From Gautieria morchelliformis (lineage: Eukaryota > Basidiomycota > Agaricomycetes > Gomphales > Gomphaceae), in assembly GCA_015179125.1 (NCBI GenBank), contig WHVA01000129.1:1-64000 (forward strand): a DNA stretch of 64,000 nucleotides. Reading direction: 5' to 3'. The position numbers and the translations under genes are program-made. Below, one piece after another: positions 11,600-23,142 of this stretch. Under the pieces are notes generated by a model. The model saw only the letters and a program-made list of their open reading frames with translations, made no database searches and was not told the DNA's origin. Position 1 is the stretch's first letter. Each line of letters starts with the position of its first letter.

Positions 11600-12440
11600 T
11601 ATGCCACATCTGCATAGTCTCAATCTGCACAGATGACAAATCCATCAGAGTTGCCTATTTCTATTTGGTATGCTTTCTCACTTGTGTTGGAGTCCCCACT
11701 ACCTTTAGCAGGTCTTTCCTGTAACATTCAATTCCCTGCCAATATTGATCTGTTTCTGAGTAATCACTGCGTTTGGACCTTCAATTACTGAGATTATCCG
11801 AACCACACGTACATGATAAAACCATCAGATGTGAACTGACCTAAATTATGTATAGCTGTGGCTAGTGTACCATCTGCCCATTGACAGGTGTACTTATTTC
11901 ATATCTAAGTGCGAACAGATGAGCTTCCATATACCTTGGAGTCTCCTTCAGTTCAACCAGCTCACATAAGCTTTGGCTGGCCAATCATTAGGATGCCATT
12001 TTGTGTGCTGGCACTGAGGCACCCTCTCGTCTTTCCATCTCTGCCCTTCATTCCTTTCCCATTGTGTTCACCATCTCCTCCACTCCTCTTCTCTTCCTCC
12101 ATCTTACCAGGCAGCCCATCCATCCCTCAGCCATGCCCAATGTGAAACAACAGGGAGGAAAGAGGATGAAGGCACCTATGGAGGATGTTTATAAATGTCA
12201 TATTTATGTATATATAGCTTAGCTCATCTATATTTCATAAAATATATCAAAATTGAGGCAGTTGCCAGCAATTGTAAGGCATGCTTAATCCTAGCCCCAA
12301 AGTTCTTTCTCACAGTCTGCTGCTCCCCCAGGAAAGGGTGTATACCCCATTGTCTAAACATCAATAGTTACATATCTTTGTACTATACATGCATATTATT
12401 TTAAACATACCTTCTAACCAGATCTCTCAACCATATATAA
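11600..12440. other. Intergenic, no gene recognised
   Basis: Moderately AT-rich sequence with a C/T-rich run near 12030-12130. Only short open frames without domain signals. Confidence 0.4.
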
Positions 12441-12446
12441 TAATAT

Positions 12447-13106
12447 TGTTACGTATCGAGATTTCCGCTAAGTCGGAACTGGAAAGGACAGCCGCTTCAA
12501 CTTATAGGTTGCGCCCCGATGAACTATCGTCCTAAGTATTTCGGAACTGAGTCGGAAGTCGGAAAGTACTGAACCGAAGGTTGGTCGGAACTTGGGTAAA
12601 CTGAGGCGGAAGGCGGAAGACAGAAGGCGGAGAGAGACTGAGATCTTGCTAAACTCGCTGTGCTAAGAACAGGAGATGGAGTGAAGGAAATCAAGTATCA
12701 AAGGTGATTATCTGATTGCAGAATAAGAGACATACATGACAGGCTTTTTATACAAAGAGCTGAGGCAACAGGTAATGATATGGTACTAAGCAAATTCCGG
12801 AGGAAGCGGAAGTCGAGTAGACAATGCGTGGGAACTAACTATTGGGAACAATGGGACTACAAGGGGGGTTCAGGGTAAGGTAGAACAATGGCAAAGAACA
12901 AGGGGTCGGGAAAACATATCTGACAACGAACTACAAGGGTGACCGGACATATGGTCTTGATGAACGGTGAGGTGGGTCCAGTGGGTCCGAGTAATAGAGT
13001 TGAAAGAACAAGGGAAATGTACAAGGGGCAGAATGTCGGAAATATCGGAGGGGCAGAAAGTGTTGCGGAACTGGAGGTCGGAAGTCGGAACTGAACGGTC
13101 GTAACA
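12447..13106. mobile_element. Solo LTR of the element B family (660 bp)
   Basis: It begins TGTTACGTATCGAGATTTCC and ends GGTCGTAACA, closely matching the LTRs of element B at 22337-23022 and 29497-30216. It is flanked by a perfect 5-bp duplication AATAT (12442-12446 and 13107-13111), so it arose by internal recombination of a full insertion. Confidence 0.9.
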
Positions 13107-13129
13107 AATATAGTACAGGTATTGTCCAT

Positions 13130-13988
13130 ACTTGCTTCTATATTCTGTGATTGTACATCTAACATGTTTCATGTATACTTTTAATATATAGTCATCCACA
13201 TCCTCTCTGAAATTGCTCTGTTATATCAATACACACCATGCTTTAGCACATACAACCATATTTTTAAAATATCAGAACATTCAAAAAAATTTAGGATGTC
13301 CACAATATACAAGTTGCTCAAAATGATGGATTATGAATTTGGATAGGGTTGATATTTTAAAAGATATCTAATATATCCTAGAAGAATATACATTGTTGTC
13401 AATGTGAACATCCTCCTATGTAAGAAAACATGTCTTGAGATCTGCATACATGTTGCCCTGCACGGACTCTTGGTCTGCTGGGTTGATCCCACACGACCTA
13501 CGGGTAGGATGTCCCATGAATGCATTCTGGCCATAGGAACACCCAAAGGGGGTTGAGTTGGGAAGATGATGGGGCCAGTAATGAACCATCAAGCCAGGTA
13601 AAGGATGTTGATCGTGTTTGATGGCGTGCCTACTGGTGAATGATGCGAGTAGCAAATAACCGTTCGGCAAATTCGGTGAAGAGCAAATGGAGCGAACATA
13701 GAAGTGGAGTGATGAAAGGGAAAATGGAGTTACTGGATATGAGAAATAAATGAGTCATGACAGTATCCCCCTCCTAGCTTCGGAGTCCAATGACGCAGTG
13801 TTCTGAGCATGGGGGGAAAGGCATAAGGACATAATGGGTCCCCTGATGAGATCTCTGAGGTCTGGGCCCTATCTCACTGCATGGTCCATGCACAGCTCCA
13901 CCTTGGGCTTAAAAGGCATTGCAGCGTGGGGCTACGGGGTGCATCCAAGCATTTGAGCCCTTATGGCAATTCCCTCTTTCTCAGCGAT
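13130..13988. repeat. Degenerate LTR-retrotransposon remnant
   Basis: Around 13757 the sequence ...TGACAGTATCCCCCTCC resembles the border of element B between LTR end and polypurine complement (GTAACAGTATCTCCC at 23016-23030). It is probably the edge of a related, decayed element. No open frame with domain content. Confidence 0.35.
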
Positions 13989-15165
13989 TGTTTTGGAACC
14001 CTTCAAGACTTTGGTGTTATTGCTAACACTTCAATCTATCAGAACATGTCGTTTACAAGACTCAAAGAATATCAAACAATGCTGCAGCACAACTCCAGAA
14101 ATAATTTAATATTTGTACCTTGGTTGCAATCCACATAAGAACTAGTCCAAGTTAATACGGATGGAAGGCAATACGTTTCTTAGCAGCACTGAACAATAAA
14201 CTAAAAGACTGTATGTTCAAGGACACTATTGGGGTCCAAGCATATTCCAAAATATAAAGGAATGTACTTAGCAGGGGAGCTTATAAATGGACTGCCCTGA
14301 TAATCTACCAGCACACTGCAATAAAACAAGGGACGAGTTTGTGAAAAAGGTGACTTGTGAAAGTCTCTAATCAGGAAAATTGACTGACCAGATCATCTCA
14401 GGTATTGGAGTGCGAATGGCAAGACTTTCAATCGACAGACTCCCTCTGTAGAATTACACCCAGAGGATTAGTCCAAGTGGCTAAGCAGTAAAGTAACTAC
14501 TTAACAAGCAATTAGACACTAAAGTAAGTGAATAACCCTAGCTGGGATTAGCAGCTTAGTAAGATGCAAGTCACACGAGATCACATGTAGGATAGAAGAT
14601 GGGTAGATTGGCTGATGAAAGGCAGGCAAAAGGGCCTCCTTTTACATCGTATTGTACAGGCACTTAACTAAGCGGTAGAACCTTCGATCTATTAATGGAA
14701 TGGGGGAATGTGTCACGAAGAAGCTTTCAGAATGTGTGGGAAGGTTCTGCCTGACTCATAATGACTCACAGTGACTTGAAATGACTCCTATTGATGACTC
14801 CACAGGGTTTTCCACCAATCAGGGCTTGATTTGTCAGGAATGAGTCATTAATTGGACTCATGTAATTTATGACAGCTTGGTTGAGTCATTGTGGCTGTAC
14901 AAGCAAATGACTAGGCTTTTTGAACTCAGAGGCGGAGTCCGAAGGAGCTGCCTGACCAAATTTGTGGGTGACTACAGGTGCACAATCCGCGAGTGAACGT
15001 GAGTGTCTGGTCGGAGTTTGAAATTGGAAGTCCGAAACAGAGTTGTGGGGACATGTGTATCCACAACTCTGCTGCACAGAAATAAGTGACTTTGAGTGAA
15101 GACAGCCTCAGAAAATTAAGTAAAATTTGTAGATAATTAGAGAGAGGTTTGAATAGGCCTTATGA
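13989..15165 (-). mobile_element. Older, truncated copy of the 1532-bp LTR
   Basis: It starts TGTTTTGGAACCCTTCAAG like the left 1532-bp LTR and follows it with many substitutions and indels to about 15165, where the last about 160 bp are missing. The left flank is GCGAT and no duplication can be tested. It lies in direct orientation to the copy at 6233 and inverted to that at 15337. Confidence 0.75.
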
Positions 15166-15209
15166 GGATAGCAGATATTTTTATGATGGCGATAAATGGT
15201 AGTTTTAAA

Positions 15210-15336
15210 TAGTGATGGGCTGAGCCACCAAAAGCCCAAGCCAGGCCAGGCCCAAGCTGATGGTGCGCCGGGCTTCCAGGCCTGGCTCGAGTTTTGACAA
15301 GCCCGAGCCAAGCCCTGAAGCCGCGGCCTTGTAGGC
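15210..15336. mobile_element. Right part of the split hAT-like transposon
   Basis: TAGTGATGGGC at 15210-15220, preceded by GTTTTAAA, then GC-rich CCAGGCC/GGCCTGG subterminal sequence up to the LTR. It is the counterpart of 5788-6232. Once the segment is turned back, the two pieces form one element of about 570 bp interrupted by the LTR at target GCCTA. Confidence 0.65.
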
Positions 15337-16868
15337 TGTAGGGGAACGGCTGTTCAACCAGCCAAGGAAGGCTGCTCAACCAGCCCTAGTCTTTTCTTTT
15401 TGTCTTGACAACATGTAAAAACACATTTGAAGAATTAACAGTATCTGTATGCTGTTAATATAACTGGGGAAAGGCTTTTCAAACATTCCTCTAGTTATCT
15501 TATATTTTTCCTTATTTTTCCAAAGTCTCCATGGCTCAAACTACCATTTTTCTGTCATTACAGAGTTGTGGATCCTCTAGCACCCACAACTCTGTTCCGG
15601 GCGCTCTATTTCAAACTCCGCCGGGCACCTCGGCGGTGGCCACATTTTCGGACTTATGGTCACCCAAGCACCCACAAGTCCGGCAGGATGGCTCTCTCAG
15701 TATTTCCAGCTGAGTCCCAAACAGTTGCTATATGCAGCCATAGCAACTGTGCAGCCTGTTTGGCTTCACCAAACAATGGGGATCATGGTCAGTCATGACA
15801 ACTAGGCTGTACCAGGCTATGCTCAGCTGTGCTAAGCAGTGCTCTTAGTAATTATGGCTACAGCGCCCTAATTGGCTCAGAACTGCTTACTCAGCTTCTG
15901 AGTGCCAAATACATGGTTATCTGGAGATATAGCCTCAATGGCTCAACCAATCCAGGCACACCTTGGTGAGTCAGGAGTACATGACTCAGCCAAGCTGTGC
16001 TATGGCACATGACCCCTTTCAGTGAGTCATTCCTGACAAATCAAGCTCTGATTGGTAGGAAGCATGGTAGAGTCCCCTGGAAACAGCCAGTTTCTTCCAA
16101 CCCTTTCTTCCACCTTCCACAAGCTTCTTCCCCCATTCCATTAATAGATAGAAGGTTCTACCTGCTTACTAAGCTCCTGTACATTACAATATAAAAGGAG
16201 GCCCTTTGCCTGCCCTTTGAGCAATCAATCTACCCATCTTCTATCCTACACAGCTTGTGTGACTTGCACATCTTACCTAAGTTCCTAACCCAAACTAGAA
16301 TACTACTCTTGCTTAGAGTAACTATTCTTAGTTAAGTAGTTGCTTTACTGCTTAGCCACTTAGCCTAACACGCTGGGTGAAACTCTACAGAGTGAGGTTG
16401 GCAATCGATTTTCTTGTCAATTAGCACTCCAACACCCGAGACGAGCTGTTCAGTTGATTTTCCTGTTCAGTGACTTTCACAAGTCAAGTCAAGTTGTGCA
16501 TGAAAGCCACTTCACATTACTCTCTCGTTATTGCAGTGCATTGACGTTGGTCGACCCAGTCCACTTACAAACTCTCCTGCAGAGCCTATTCCCTCTTTAT
16601 TAAAAGGAATACTCTTGGACCCCGATAGTGTCCTTGAACCTACACTCTCTTTTAGTTTATTGTTCAGTGCAGCTAAGAAATGCATTGCCTTCCAGCTGTA
16701 ATAACTTGGACTAGTTATTACACAGATTGCAACCAAGGTACAAATATTAAATTATTTCCGGAGTTGTGCTGCTGCATTGAACTGGTATTCTACTAGTCGT
16801 GTAAATGACACATTCTGATAGACAGAGGCGTTAGCAATAACACCAAAGTCTTGAAGGGTTCCAAAACA
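15337..16868 (+). mobile_element. Solo LTR, 1532 bp, right copy (plus orientation)
   Basis: It begins TGTAGGGGAACGG and ends GGGTTCCAAAACA. It is the reverse complement of 6233-7764 with the same length and near identity. Flanks are TAGGC and TGGGC, the swapped partners of the left copy's flanks. TATAAAAG lies at 16190-16197. Confidence 0.85.
16190..16197 (+). promoter_or_regulatory. TATA box of the right 1532-bp LTR
   Basis: TATAAAAG followed by GAGGCCC, about 850 bp into the LTR. Mirror image of 6904-6911. Confidence 0.5.
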
Positions 16869-16873
16869 TGGGC

Positions 16874-19270
16874 CCTGCTGACATGAAACTCGCGCTCGGC
16901 CGCGCCGCTGAACTCCCCTGCAGACACTGCCTTGAAGAATACCCGCAGTCTGGGGCACGCGCCCAGCCCTGTCCCCGCCCACAAAAAACACACGTTCCTG
17001 CAGTCCAAACCAACGTCCCACGCCATGCGCCACAGCTGCCTATTCTTCTCGAGGTCACTCCCCACACGGGCACCACACATCCTCCACGGGGAATCCCCCA
17101 ATGTCACGGTGGGCGTGGGGGTCGTGTGGGAAGGTGCCACCGCTCGGGGGACAGGTCGAGAAGAGCTTCATGAGCTCGTGCCCCGTGGGCAGGGGTGGGA
17201 AGGGGGAAGGGCCTGCTGTGAGGTGGGAGGGCGGTGCGGGATGTGGGGGGTGGGATGGTGGAGTCTAGGGAGCACCGAGTGGCATTCAGTACGAGACATG
17301 AGGGACTGGGCAACGGGACGTACCATCGGGAGCTACCTACCGCTTTCCATATCCATACATTGCCAAATCCCGCTGCAACCCCAAATACGAGCTGAAATGA
17401 ATGGATGGAAAGTCAAAGTAGGAAGACGTGAGAAAGGAAAGGGAAAGCATCAATAATATGTATATATGCACGATGTATATACCATATGGCACGAATGTAC
17501 CTTCCAAGATGCAACGCGGCTGGCAATGAGGCTTGACTCGTTGCACACGGTCTAGTGCAGACGCAGAGGGCAGGGAAGTAGCTAGAAGCAAGAAAGCAGG
17601 GACTAATGGCTAGAATAGAGGGGTCATTGCACACGAGACAGAGAAGAGAGACGGTGGAGCAGGAACGCACAGCAGAGGCCTCCGAGCACTAGAGCTGCTG
17701 ACAGCACAATCTTGGGATCACACAGGTGCATAACGTGAGGTGACTCAGGTGAGTGACGCGACTGTGGAGCTGGAGAGCTATGCTATCGAGCGAGCGCCCA
17801 GAGGCTGCTGAGGAAATACATGGTCAGGAGTGTAGTGATACACGAGAGCAGAGAGGGTACTAGACTCAACGACGATGACAACAGAGCAGCGACTTTGCGT
17901 GTAGTGAACTAGTGATATGGTGGTGGGTGAGGTGGAGAGAAAGGGGAAACGGATATGAAACCAAACGCGTGAACTATACACGACGGCTGGGCTCAAAATG
18001 ACTAGCTAGGCATATTTCAATTTTCAACTTCGACGAAATATCTACCTAAGTCAAATTCGCAGATTCATGGAACTTTTTCCTGGGGTTTCTTTGATGTTTT
18101 CACAATATTTTCTCGCTGGTTTGGAAAAAGTATTTTGAGTTTCAGGAATTGCATGCTTACTAAGATAATTTGGTATCTGCGTACCCCGATCCCACCAGAT
18201 CTCACACTCTAAGCCAGCTGGCGCCATATCTTGCCAGAGGGACTTTTCACTGGGATCTACGCCGCGTAGCTTTTCGAGCATGAGATCTCTGAGACCTCAG
18301 GCCCAGTGAGAAACGCCCCGGGTCCAGGGAGGTGGCACCGGGTGGGAGCTGTAAAATCTTGAGCTTCTGTTGACGATTCGGTTGAAATCAGTTCATACCA
18401 GACACGAGAGTAAAGAAATTAAAAGATCTATTTTTATCTGATACAGTCATTAGTATCTGATGTAATCCACCTACTAAATCTGACCACAGCGTGTCCAGAA
18501 GTGAAAAAATACAAATCTAAATTCTGAGAACATTTGTCAACCTTTGAAAAGTGAAATAAGCTTGCTGTGGACTTCTCAAATTCATTTCAAAACTTGCAAA
18601 TTTTTTTGACATGCACGTGCACGCAAAATTTTACTTGAGACAATATGCTTTCTACAAACTCAAAAGCTTTCGATTTCTTCAAGTCCAAAAAGATTGGCAT
18701 CGTTCTCCTCTCACCTGGTGCTGTCCTTTGCAGTCAAATTTAAATTAGACTCTTAGGCAAATACATGCAAACATACTACGTGTCTTTGCATATTGCTCTC
18801 CACCACAACGAGCAATGACTTCTGCAGGCATACGGTCCCCAGGAGTTCTAACTCAACTGCCCGCATCACTCTGACGTTAATGCTTGCCGCATCCCGTGAC
18901 TTCACCCACAACATCGACGCGGAGTTACATTTTCCATACGCACGTACCGAATCATGGGCTAGCTATTGCTCTTTCTGAATCGGAGTCACTTAAGACTATT
19001 TCTGCGGAGCTTCCTCTCAGTTGGAACGAAACATGGTCAACGATGGCGACTGATACCAATATTATATTCAAGTTCAGAGAGAACAGCGTGAGTCTGATCT
19101 GAAATGTCACATTCCTGTCATTAAAGCCATCTATAACAATCCAGAAATAGCAGTAAAAATGGATGAAGCTCTCCTGCTGAAAATTCTGTGAGAGTCTATA
19201 TATGCGCTGCGTTCTTCCTCGCTCACAGTGTCACAACTGTAGAATCGCTTTGGACGATGATCTTCGCGTT
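16874..19270. other. Intergenic, no gene recognised
   Basis: GC-rich to about 17450, then mixed. Open frames here overlap on both strands and have no domain. 18210-18262 and 18303-18313 carry copies of a TTTTCACTGGG / CCCAGTGAGAAA motif that looks like transposon ends. Confidence 0.4.
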
Positions 19271-19429
19271 TGTGTTAGGGATCTTCCACAAAGTAGCTAC
19301 TTATTTATGAACATTTACTAGGTAGTTAATTAGTTTCAAATGTCCTCAAGAAAGGTTGTATTAATATTTCTATGCTACACTCACATTGGGTCCACAAGAT
19401 ACAACAATCTCTTGATAGTTTAGCTAAGA

Positions 19430-19570
19430 ATCACCCACGATCACATGACTATCACATGACCTCAAAAACAGCTCAAAGTCACCTGATCACCCACCGTCAC
19501 CTGACAATCACATGACCTCAATCCAGCTTGAAGTCACATGACTTTCCTTGATCACATGATAATCACATGA
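19430..19570. repeat. Cluster of CACATGA boxes
   Basis: At least six copies of CACATGA(C/T/G), some in the context ATCACATGAC, within about 140 bp, alternating with CACCTGA variants. It could be a degraded tandem repeat or a cluster of CANNTG-type protein-binding sites. Confidence 0.5.
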
Positions 19571-19785
19571 GCGTGGGAGTTTCTTACATACTCTTAGCTT
19601 TACTGTCACAGAGCTGTGACTTTAACCCAATATAGCAATAGAACCTTCCACAGCCTTCCAATAGTTTCCAAAGCTTTCCTGAAGCTTCTCTAAGCTTCCA
19701 CAAGGTTCTTCACAGTAGTAGAAGCCTCTACAAGGTTCCTAGCAGTAGTTACATAAGCTAGATAGATGCAGTATAAACTAGGTGG

Positions 19786-19880
19786 GTACCCGCGTGAAGC
19801 GCGGGGGTTTAAGTCAAATGCATCAGTAAGGTCAAATGCATAGGTAAGGTCAAATGCATTGGGGTAAATAAAATGCATCT
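19786..19880. repeat. GC hairpin followed by TCAAATGCAT repeats
   Basis: The hairpin CCCGCG-TGAAG-CGCGGG is followed by three tandem units of about 18 bp containing TCAAATGCAT and a weaker fourth. A GC hairpin like this is seen near Helitron ends, but no diagnostic terminus could be fixed. Confidence 0.4.
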
Positions 19881-20402
19881 TGCACAATATATCCTCTTCT
19901 CATGTTTCCCATGTCCCCTTTATGTCATGTGCTCCCTGTGTGTATATCCTCAAAAGGTGTGATGATTATACGCATTTTCTCCGTATGGGATGTTCATATA
20001 TACCTATCATCTACTTCATAAAGGTCTGGGTCATATGCCTCATTATCAGCTGGGTTGCCCAAGGTGCAGGGATACCGACTTAAGGGCCTTGAGGAGCTTT
20101 GCTAAAGTGTTTCTGTGCTGCAACCTGCACTGCGGTTCTCCTAGTGCACCCCAGTATGGGTAGGGTGTTCCCTGGTGTAGTGTGCGTACACAGATACAAA
20201 CATGCAGACCTCCCTCTCTACATCTGTGATGGTCCTCGCAGCAACTCTAGACATGAAAGTGGTAATAGTCTTGACTGAATCATCAGGTATTATAAGATTG
20301 CGCCTATTATCATATTCCACAGGTTTCAAAGCTTTGAGAAGGCTTTCATCTCAAAGAACAGAAAAGTGGCTCCATTCCATAGTTGATGTGCCACTTTGGG
20401 AG

Positions 20403-21119
20403 TCACTGCACTGTCTTGGAACCATGCAGGAATGCCATCAGGAAATCCATCATGAAAGGACTCATCAAAATAATGGAATCCATGCACACCAGACACATGT
20501 CAAAAGTGAACAGTTTACATGTTACATTCCAGTAGCAATTCCTTGCCCTTGTGCATTGTGAAATAGATCCAATAGTGATCTTGGGGATCCTTAATTTTGA
20601 CAATGCTTGTATATATATATATGCCAGCTGATCCTCCGGTGACACTCTCAGAGAAATAGAAACAATACCAAAATCAGAAATGGGGGAAGACCCAAAATGC
20701 AGTTGGATTTGATGTGCTCTGTCCCTTCCTTGGTTGTTGTTGAGTAAATCCCAAGCATGAGTCCCAAGGCAGACAGATGTGATGATAGGTGGGACATTTC
20801 CTTTTCTTATGATGTGTGTTCTCATTTTACTCTGCACAGCTGCGGTTGGTGCTGTAGGCCACCTATTGCTCCCATCCAAGTTGCCTTCATTGATCGGTGT
20901 TCCAAGCTTGACAATAAAGGCAGTTGATCCATCAGGGAGTGGTGAATTGATCGCTTTGTATCTGAGGGCTGGGTGCCCCTCGCTCACACTCATGTGAGCT
21001 AACTCCGCTATACATGCCAGGACTGGATAGTACAAAGTCAGATCTATGCTATCTGTTTTGCCTGGTGACCAAAGAGGCGGTTGAACTGCTAATAACCTCA
21101 GTAGATAGCATGTCCTCAC
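20403..21119 (-). CDS. Hypothetical ORF, 238 codons
   Basis: An open frame with no domain I recognise. Its composition is not strongly biased and it could be a fragment of a mobile-element gene. It ends near a (TA) tract at about 20610 and begins at the edge of the 17-bp minisatellite. Both neighbours are repeats, so the chance of a functional gene is low. Confidence 0.25.
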   Translation of the reverse strand: MRTCYLLRLLAVQPPLWSPGKTDSIDLTLYYPVLACIAELAHMSVSEGHPALRYKAINSPLPDGSTAFIVKLGTPINEGNLDGSNRWPTAPTAAVQSKMRTHIIRKGNVPPIITSVCLGTHAWDLLNNNQGRDRAHQIQLHFGSSPISDFGIVSISLRVSPEDQLAYIYIQALSKLRIPKITIGSISQCTRARNCYWNVTCKLFTFDMCLVCMDSIILMSPFMMDFLMAFLHGSKTVQ

Positions 21120-21560
21120 CCGTAGCGTGTCCTCACCCGTAGCGTGTCCTCACCCATAGCGTGTCCTCACCCATAGCGTATCCTCACATGCAGCATGTCC
21201 TCACACGTAGCGTGTCCTAGCATGTCCTCACACGTAGTGTGTCCTCACATGCAGTGTGTCCTCACACGTGGCGTGTCCTCACATGCAGCATGTCCTCACA
21301 CGTAGCGTGTCCTCACATGCAGTGTGTCCCCAAGTATAGCGTGTGTAGGGTAGTCTGACCCTCAAGTATAGCATGCGTGGCATGTCCCCCATGCAAGTGT
21401 CCCCCAAGTATAGTGTGCATAACATGTCCCGTGTTTGTAGCATGTCCCCCATGCATGGTGTGTCACCCTGTAGTGTGTAGCTTGTCCCTTGTTTATAGCA
21501 TGTTGCCCTATAGTGTGCCTAGCATGTCCCTATAGTGTGTGTAGCATCCCCATGTTTAAC
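21105..21560. repeat. Minisatellite, 17-bp unit
   Basis: Tandem units of the form AGCGTGTCCTCACCCGT, with CCCAT, CACGT and CATGC variants, run almost without interruption to about 21345. They continue in decayed form (TAGCGTGTG, TAGCATGTCCCC) to about 21560. Confidence 0.85.
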
Positions 21561-21649
21561 ATATCCCCAAGAGCCTCAAAGTGAATTTATTGTAGGGGCA
21601 ATATAACAGAGGGTTTATAGTGAATATTAGAGGAATAGACTTATTTATA

Positions 21650-21870
21650 TTTGCAACCAGAGGCTGTTACTTATCATTAACTTTAGCAAACTCAGGGAAA
21701 TTTATTAATATTTGTTTTAACATAGACAGTATACAAAATAAAATAATAACAAAAGAAACTACATTGCAAGCAGAGCCTGTTGTCATTAATTTTAGCAAGT
21801 TCAGGATAATGTATTGATATCTATTTCTCGAAAAAATGTCAAAAAATATACAGTACATATGGTAAAATAC
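21650..21870. repeat. Diverged tandem duplication, AT-rich
   Basis: The segments around 21650-21710 and 21765-21815 share GCAACCAGAGGCTGTT / GCAAGCAGAGCCTGTT, then TTAACTTTAGCAAACTCAGG / TTAATTTTAGCAAGTTCAGG. No coding signal. Confidence 0.5.
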
Positions 21871-21935
21871 AATAACAAAAGAGATAAAAATAATATTACA
21901 GAATTTACATCGGATCAAATAGCAATATTACCCCT

Positions 21936-22010
21936 AAGGAGACCCAGCAACAGCAAGAGACACCCAGAGAAACTATCTCTGGGTGTCTCTTGCTGTTGCT
22001 GGGTCTCCTT
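21936..22010. repeat. Perfect 35-bp inverted repeat with 5-nt loop
   Basis: Arms 21936-21970 and 21976-22010 are exact reverse complements (start AAGGAGACCCAGCAACAGCA) around the loop AACTA. With one mismatch the pairing extends outward through CCCC/GGGG to about 21929 and 22017. It may be two transposon ends fused head to head. Confidence 0.9.
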
Positions 22011-22336
22011 GGGGGTAAAAGAGTAAGCCAACCATATAGCAGCCAGAGAGGAGTGACCGGTGATGGCTTTCCAGCATTGCTCTTTATACTGAGCGAAGCC
22101 CGTGCACGGACCACCCTCGCGTATGTGGTCGCGAGGGACATGAGTGGGTCATGTGACCAGCCACACTGCCAGTGTCAACTCGCGGCTGCGCCGCTCGCTC
22201 GCGATTGGACAGGGAAGTGGCGCTGGCTCGCGATTGGTTGGCTGACTAAGATTACCAATCATGACATAAGCGATGCCCACAACCACCCTTACCTGCGCGT
22301 TTCACTTTTTGATAGCCTGCAGTTTTAGCAGTGAAG

Positions 22337-23022
22337 TGTTACGTATCGTGATTTCCGCTAAGTCGGAACTGGAAAGGACAGCGGCTTCAACTTGTAGGTT
22401 GCACCCCCAATGAACTATCGTCCTAGGTATTTCAGAAATGGGTCGGAAGTCAGAATGTACTAAACTGAAGGTTGGTTGGAACTTGAGGCGGAATTGAGGC
22501 GGAAGACGGGAGGCGGAGAGACTGAGGTCTTGCTAGACTCGCTGTGCTAAGAACAGGAGATGGAGCGAAGGAAATCAAGTATCGAAGGTGATTATCTGAT
22601 TGCAGAAACAGAGACATACGTGAGGGGGTTATATACAAAGCGCAGAAACAACAAGTAATGGTATGATACTAAGCAAATTCCGGAGAGTGCGGGAATCGGA
22701 TAGACATACGGGGTAAGTAACTAATACGGAACAATGGGGTGACAAGGGGGGTGCAGGGTAGGGTAAGTACAATGGCAAAGAACAAGGCAGGTAAGTACAA
22801 TAGGCATCGGAAGAAGCGGAACTACCGAAATGGTATCTTGCTGTGCTCAGGGTCGAGTACGGGGGCCGGTGTCTGGAGGTGGCCAGGGGTACTGAAAGAA
22901 CAAGGGGTCGAGGCAGAGGGTTGCGGATATTGCGGATGTCGGAATAGAGTCGGAGGTGGCACGGAGGTGGCGCGGAGGATATGCAGAGGTGGCGGAGATG
23001 GTTGATCGGAACAGTCGTAACA
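22337..23022 (-). repeat. 3' LTR of element B
   Basis: Plus-strand ends are TGTTACGTATCG and CAGTCGTAACA. Same family as 12447-13106 and 29497-30216, with length differences (686, 660 and 720 bp). Confidence 0.85.
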
Positions 23023-23142
23023 GTATCTCCCTTTCAAGGTCGAGCCCCGCGAGACCACAGATCGGGTCACGTGACCTGTGAACAAACGTGTTGGAGTTCG
23101 AAAGAAAGGCGGGAGAAAAATCACGTCGATTTCTGATTCATC

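Larger units (their letters stand above)
7765..15336. other. Segment inverted by recombination between two opposite LTRs
   Basis: The 5-bp flanks are GCCTA|LTR|GCCCA on the left and TAGGC|LTR|TGGGC on the right. Turning the segment round gives GCCTA|LTR|GCCTA and TGGGC|LTR|TGGGC, i.e. two normal solo LTRs with perfect duplications. The same reversal rejoins the two halves of the hAT-like element with its 8-bp flanks. The segment therefore appears inverted relative to its ancestral state. It carries the P-loop NTPase gene, a solo LTR and an older LTR copy. Confidence 0.8.

Noticed and set aside
6233..16868. The two 1532-bp inverted copies as terminal repeats of one giant DNA transposon or foldback element
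   Set aside because: Both copies have LTR features (TG...CA ends, TATA box), their 5-bp flanks are swapped rather than matching at the outer edges (GCCTA versus TGGGC), and a third diverged copy lies alone at 13989.
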